Shown piece by piece: positions 38,280 to 39,507 of a stretch of 39,507 nucleotides of DNA; positions within the stretch are counted from its first letter, which is position 1; each line of letters begins with the position of its first letter. The stretch comes from Isotricha intestinalis (lineage: Eukaryota; Ciliophora; Litostomatea; Vestibuliferida; Isotrichidae): assembly GCA_023807065.1 (NCBI GenBank), contig JAJJLU010003676.1, positions 1 to 39,507 on the forward strand, read 5' to 3'. Under the pieces are notes generated by a model. That model saw only the letters and a program-made list of their open reading frames with translations, ran no database searches and had not been told where the DNA came from. A program made the position numbers and the translations under genes.

Positions 38280-38930
38280 TTTTTTCATATGAATTTTTCA
38301 CTAAATAAAACAAATTGTCATGCTTAATTTAAAATTTATAATAAATTTTTATTTCTCATTGAACAATTTGTCAAATTTATCTTTTGCATAAGATAATTAA
38401 TATCATTATATTTTCTATTTTTGAATTTTCTTCTTATTTCTTCTATTAAATGTTAATTTTGAATCTTTATCTAATTCCTTAAACTTTAATCTTTTTAAGG
38501 ATATATCAAATATTTCATCATATAATTTTTTATTTTCATTTATTAAATTCTGTAATTCAGGAACTTGAGGACAATTTTACCATTTATTACAAGAAGGACA
38601 TAAACAATGATTGAATGTTATTTTCTAACCTCTTCCTTCTAATCTTTTTTTAATATATGAATAATGAATATAATTATTACAAGATAATAAAACAATAGAA
38701 GCAAAATTTTCATAATCTTCAATGTTTCCTAATTTAATAATATATTCATTGTTAATTATTGAAATTTCTTTAGATGAAAATTTGTCAAATTTTTTTCTTA
38801 AACTTTCACTACTTCTTTCATTACTATTTTCATAAGAAAATATTAAAAAAATATTAAGTATTAATATTCTTTTCTTATTTTCATCTATTTTTATAATTAA
38901 TTGAAATAATATAAATAAAAAAATCATATA
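38280..38930 (-). pseudogene. RCR-type (MYCBP2/PHR-like) RING E3 ligase relic
   Basis: Read on the minus strand, an open piece (38927 to 38625) ends LLSCNNYIHYSYIKKRLEGRG, then a TAG, and the same frame continues KITFNHCLCPSCNKW, another stop, NCPQVPEL and a helical stretch with LYDEIFDISLKRLKFKEL, after which stops become frequent. Intact RCR-type ligases have L-x-C-G-H-x-F-H-x-x-C-I-x-x-[RK]-[LI], a G-P-R-I-T-F segment, then C-P-x-C and a helix with A/S-x-x-R-L-x-[YF]. Here the first RING His and the next Cys have become Asn and Tyr, and two stops interrupt the frame. The first RING Cys pair is not visible. The gene is dead or a fragment. In animals this family ubiquitinates by a Cys-relay mechanism on Thr/Ser substrates. 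Confidence 0.55.
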
Positions 38931-39013
38931 ATTTATTAATTTTTGTTTAATGAAAAAACAAAAATATTATATCTTACTCAAAAATTATTTTTTAAAAAAT
39001 AAAAAAAATATTA

Positions 39014-39475
39014 TTATATATCTTCTTCATCTTCTTCTTTAATATCATTTTCATTTTTCTGTTGTTCTATTATTTCATTTTTTTTATTTTTAGGATTTCC
39101 AATTTGTGGTTTATAAGGAATAGGAATATTATTAGGATTTAAAGTAGGAGGACTTATTCCTGGTTTTTTAATATAACCAATTTTAAAAGCTCCAATAAAT
39201 TTATCAATATTAACATAAGCATGAAATTTATTATAAAGCATTGTCATATCTTTACCAGCTACTTTATTGATTATACTCCCTCCAGGATGATAATCCATAT
39301 ACATTGTTATATCATAAACAAATCCTTTATATACTGACCATATTGAAGGAGGAGCATTGTGTTTTGCAACTTCTTCCATTGTATATTCTTTTAATCCATT
39401 TTTTTTCACTCCCATTGGATCTGGATTTTCTTGTAAATATTTTTCAAATTCTGCATAAGGTTTTTTTTTCTTCAT
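39014..39475 (-). CDS. Cytochrome b5 domain protein
   Basis: 153 residues. A cytochrome b5 heme-binding domain spans about 30-100: YTMEEVAKHN, W46, GFVYDITMYMDYHPGG (51-66) with heme ligand H63, AGKDMT (73-78), and KFHAYVNIDKF (83-93) with the second ligand H85. The F-H-A-Y-V-N form resembles the b5 domain of CYB5R4/Ncb5or-type proteins more than microsomal b5. No reductase domain follows, and no membrane anchor is present, so it would be a soluble electron carrier. It could serve a desaturase or another oxidoreductase; the partner is unknown. The C-terminus has a Pro-rich stretch (about 103-124) and an acidic tail (EEDEEDI). TAA stop. The start is the first ATG, 32 bases from the window edge. 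Confidence 0.85.
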   Translation of the reverse strand: MKKKKPYAEFEKYLQENPDPMGVKKNGLKEYTMEEVAKHNAPPSIWSVYKGFVYDITMYMDYHPGGSIINKVAGKDMTMLYNKFHAYVNIDKFIGAFKIGYIKKPGISPPTLNPNNIPIPYKPQIGNPKNKKNEIIEQQKNENDIKEEDEEDI

Positions 39476-39507
39476 TATTTTATTTTTTTTTTCACATTGA
39501 TATTTAA

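Overview
The window is about 80% A+T by eye and eukaryotic. It holds a 15 kb gene with no introns, short spacers between intact genes (about 100-200 bp), and animal/protist-type families: an RNF213-like AAA+ protein, a polycystin-type TRP channel, an SPPL-type intramembrane protease homologue, a cytochrome b5 domain protein and RCC1 repeats. Glutamine is written CAA, and both TAA and TGA end real genes, so the nuclear code looks standard. My best guess is an AT-rich protist such as a standard-code ciliate (for example an anaerobic litostome). This is inference: no rRNA or other marker gene is present, and a parabasalid, amoebozoan or other lineage is not excluded.

Layout. 1-2706: a truncated, stop-ridden relic of an RNF213-like gene (+). 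2795-4582: an RCC1-repeat protein (+) with an unresolved 5' end. 4680-6788: a polycystin-like TRP channel (+). 6789-9006: AT-rich DNA with scraps of decayed coding sequence. 9007-23982: an intact 4,991-residue RNF213/mysterin-like giant ATPase with a variant RZ zinc finger and no visible RING (+). 23983-28218: a 4.2 kb gene-poor stretch with several relics, including a recognisable SWEET-type sugar transporter relic (+), and one small dubious ORF (-). 28219-33408: a 1,729-residue type I membrane protein (-). 33604-35160: a divergent pyruvate kinase (+), divergent from the previous gene across 195 bp. 35318-36193: a basic Asn/Lys-rich protein (-). 36293-37939: an SPPL-like membrane protein whose catalytic motifs are broken (-). 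About 38280-38930: a relic of an RCR-type (MYCBP2/PHR-like) RING E3 ligase (-). 39014-39475: a cytochrome b5 domain protein (-).

I see no operon-like or system-level link among the genes. The clearest themes are large ubiquitin-ligase families with dead copies (two RNF213-like sequences and one RCR-type RING relic) and enzyme homologues with altered active sites (the SPPL homologue and the pyruvate kinase). No tRNA, rRNA, CRISPR array, transposon or telomere repeat was found by reading. All family assignments rest on motif reading, not on database searches.
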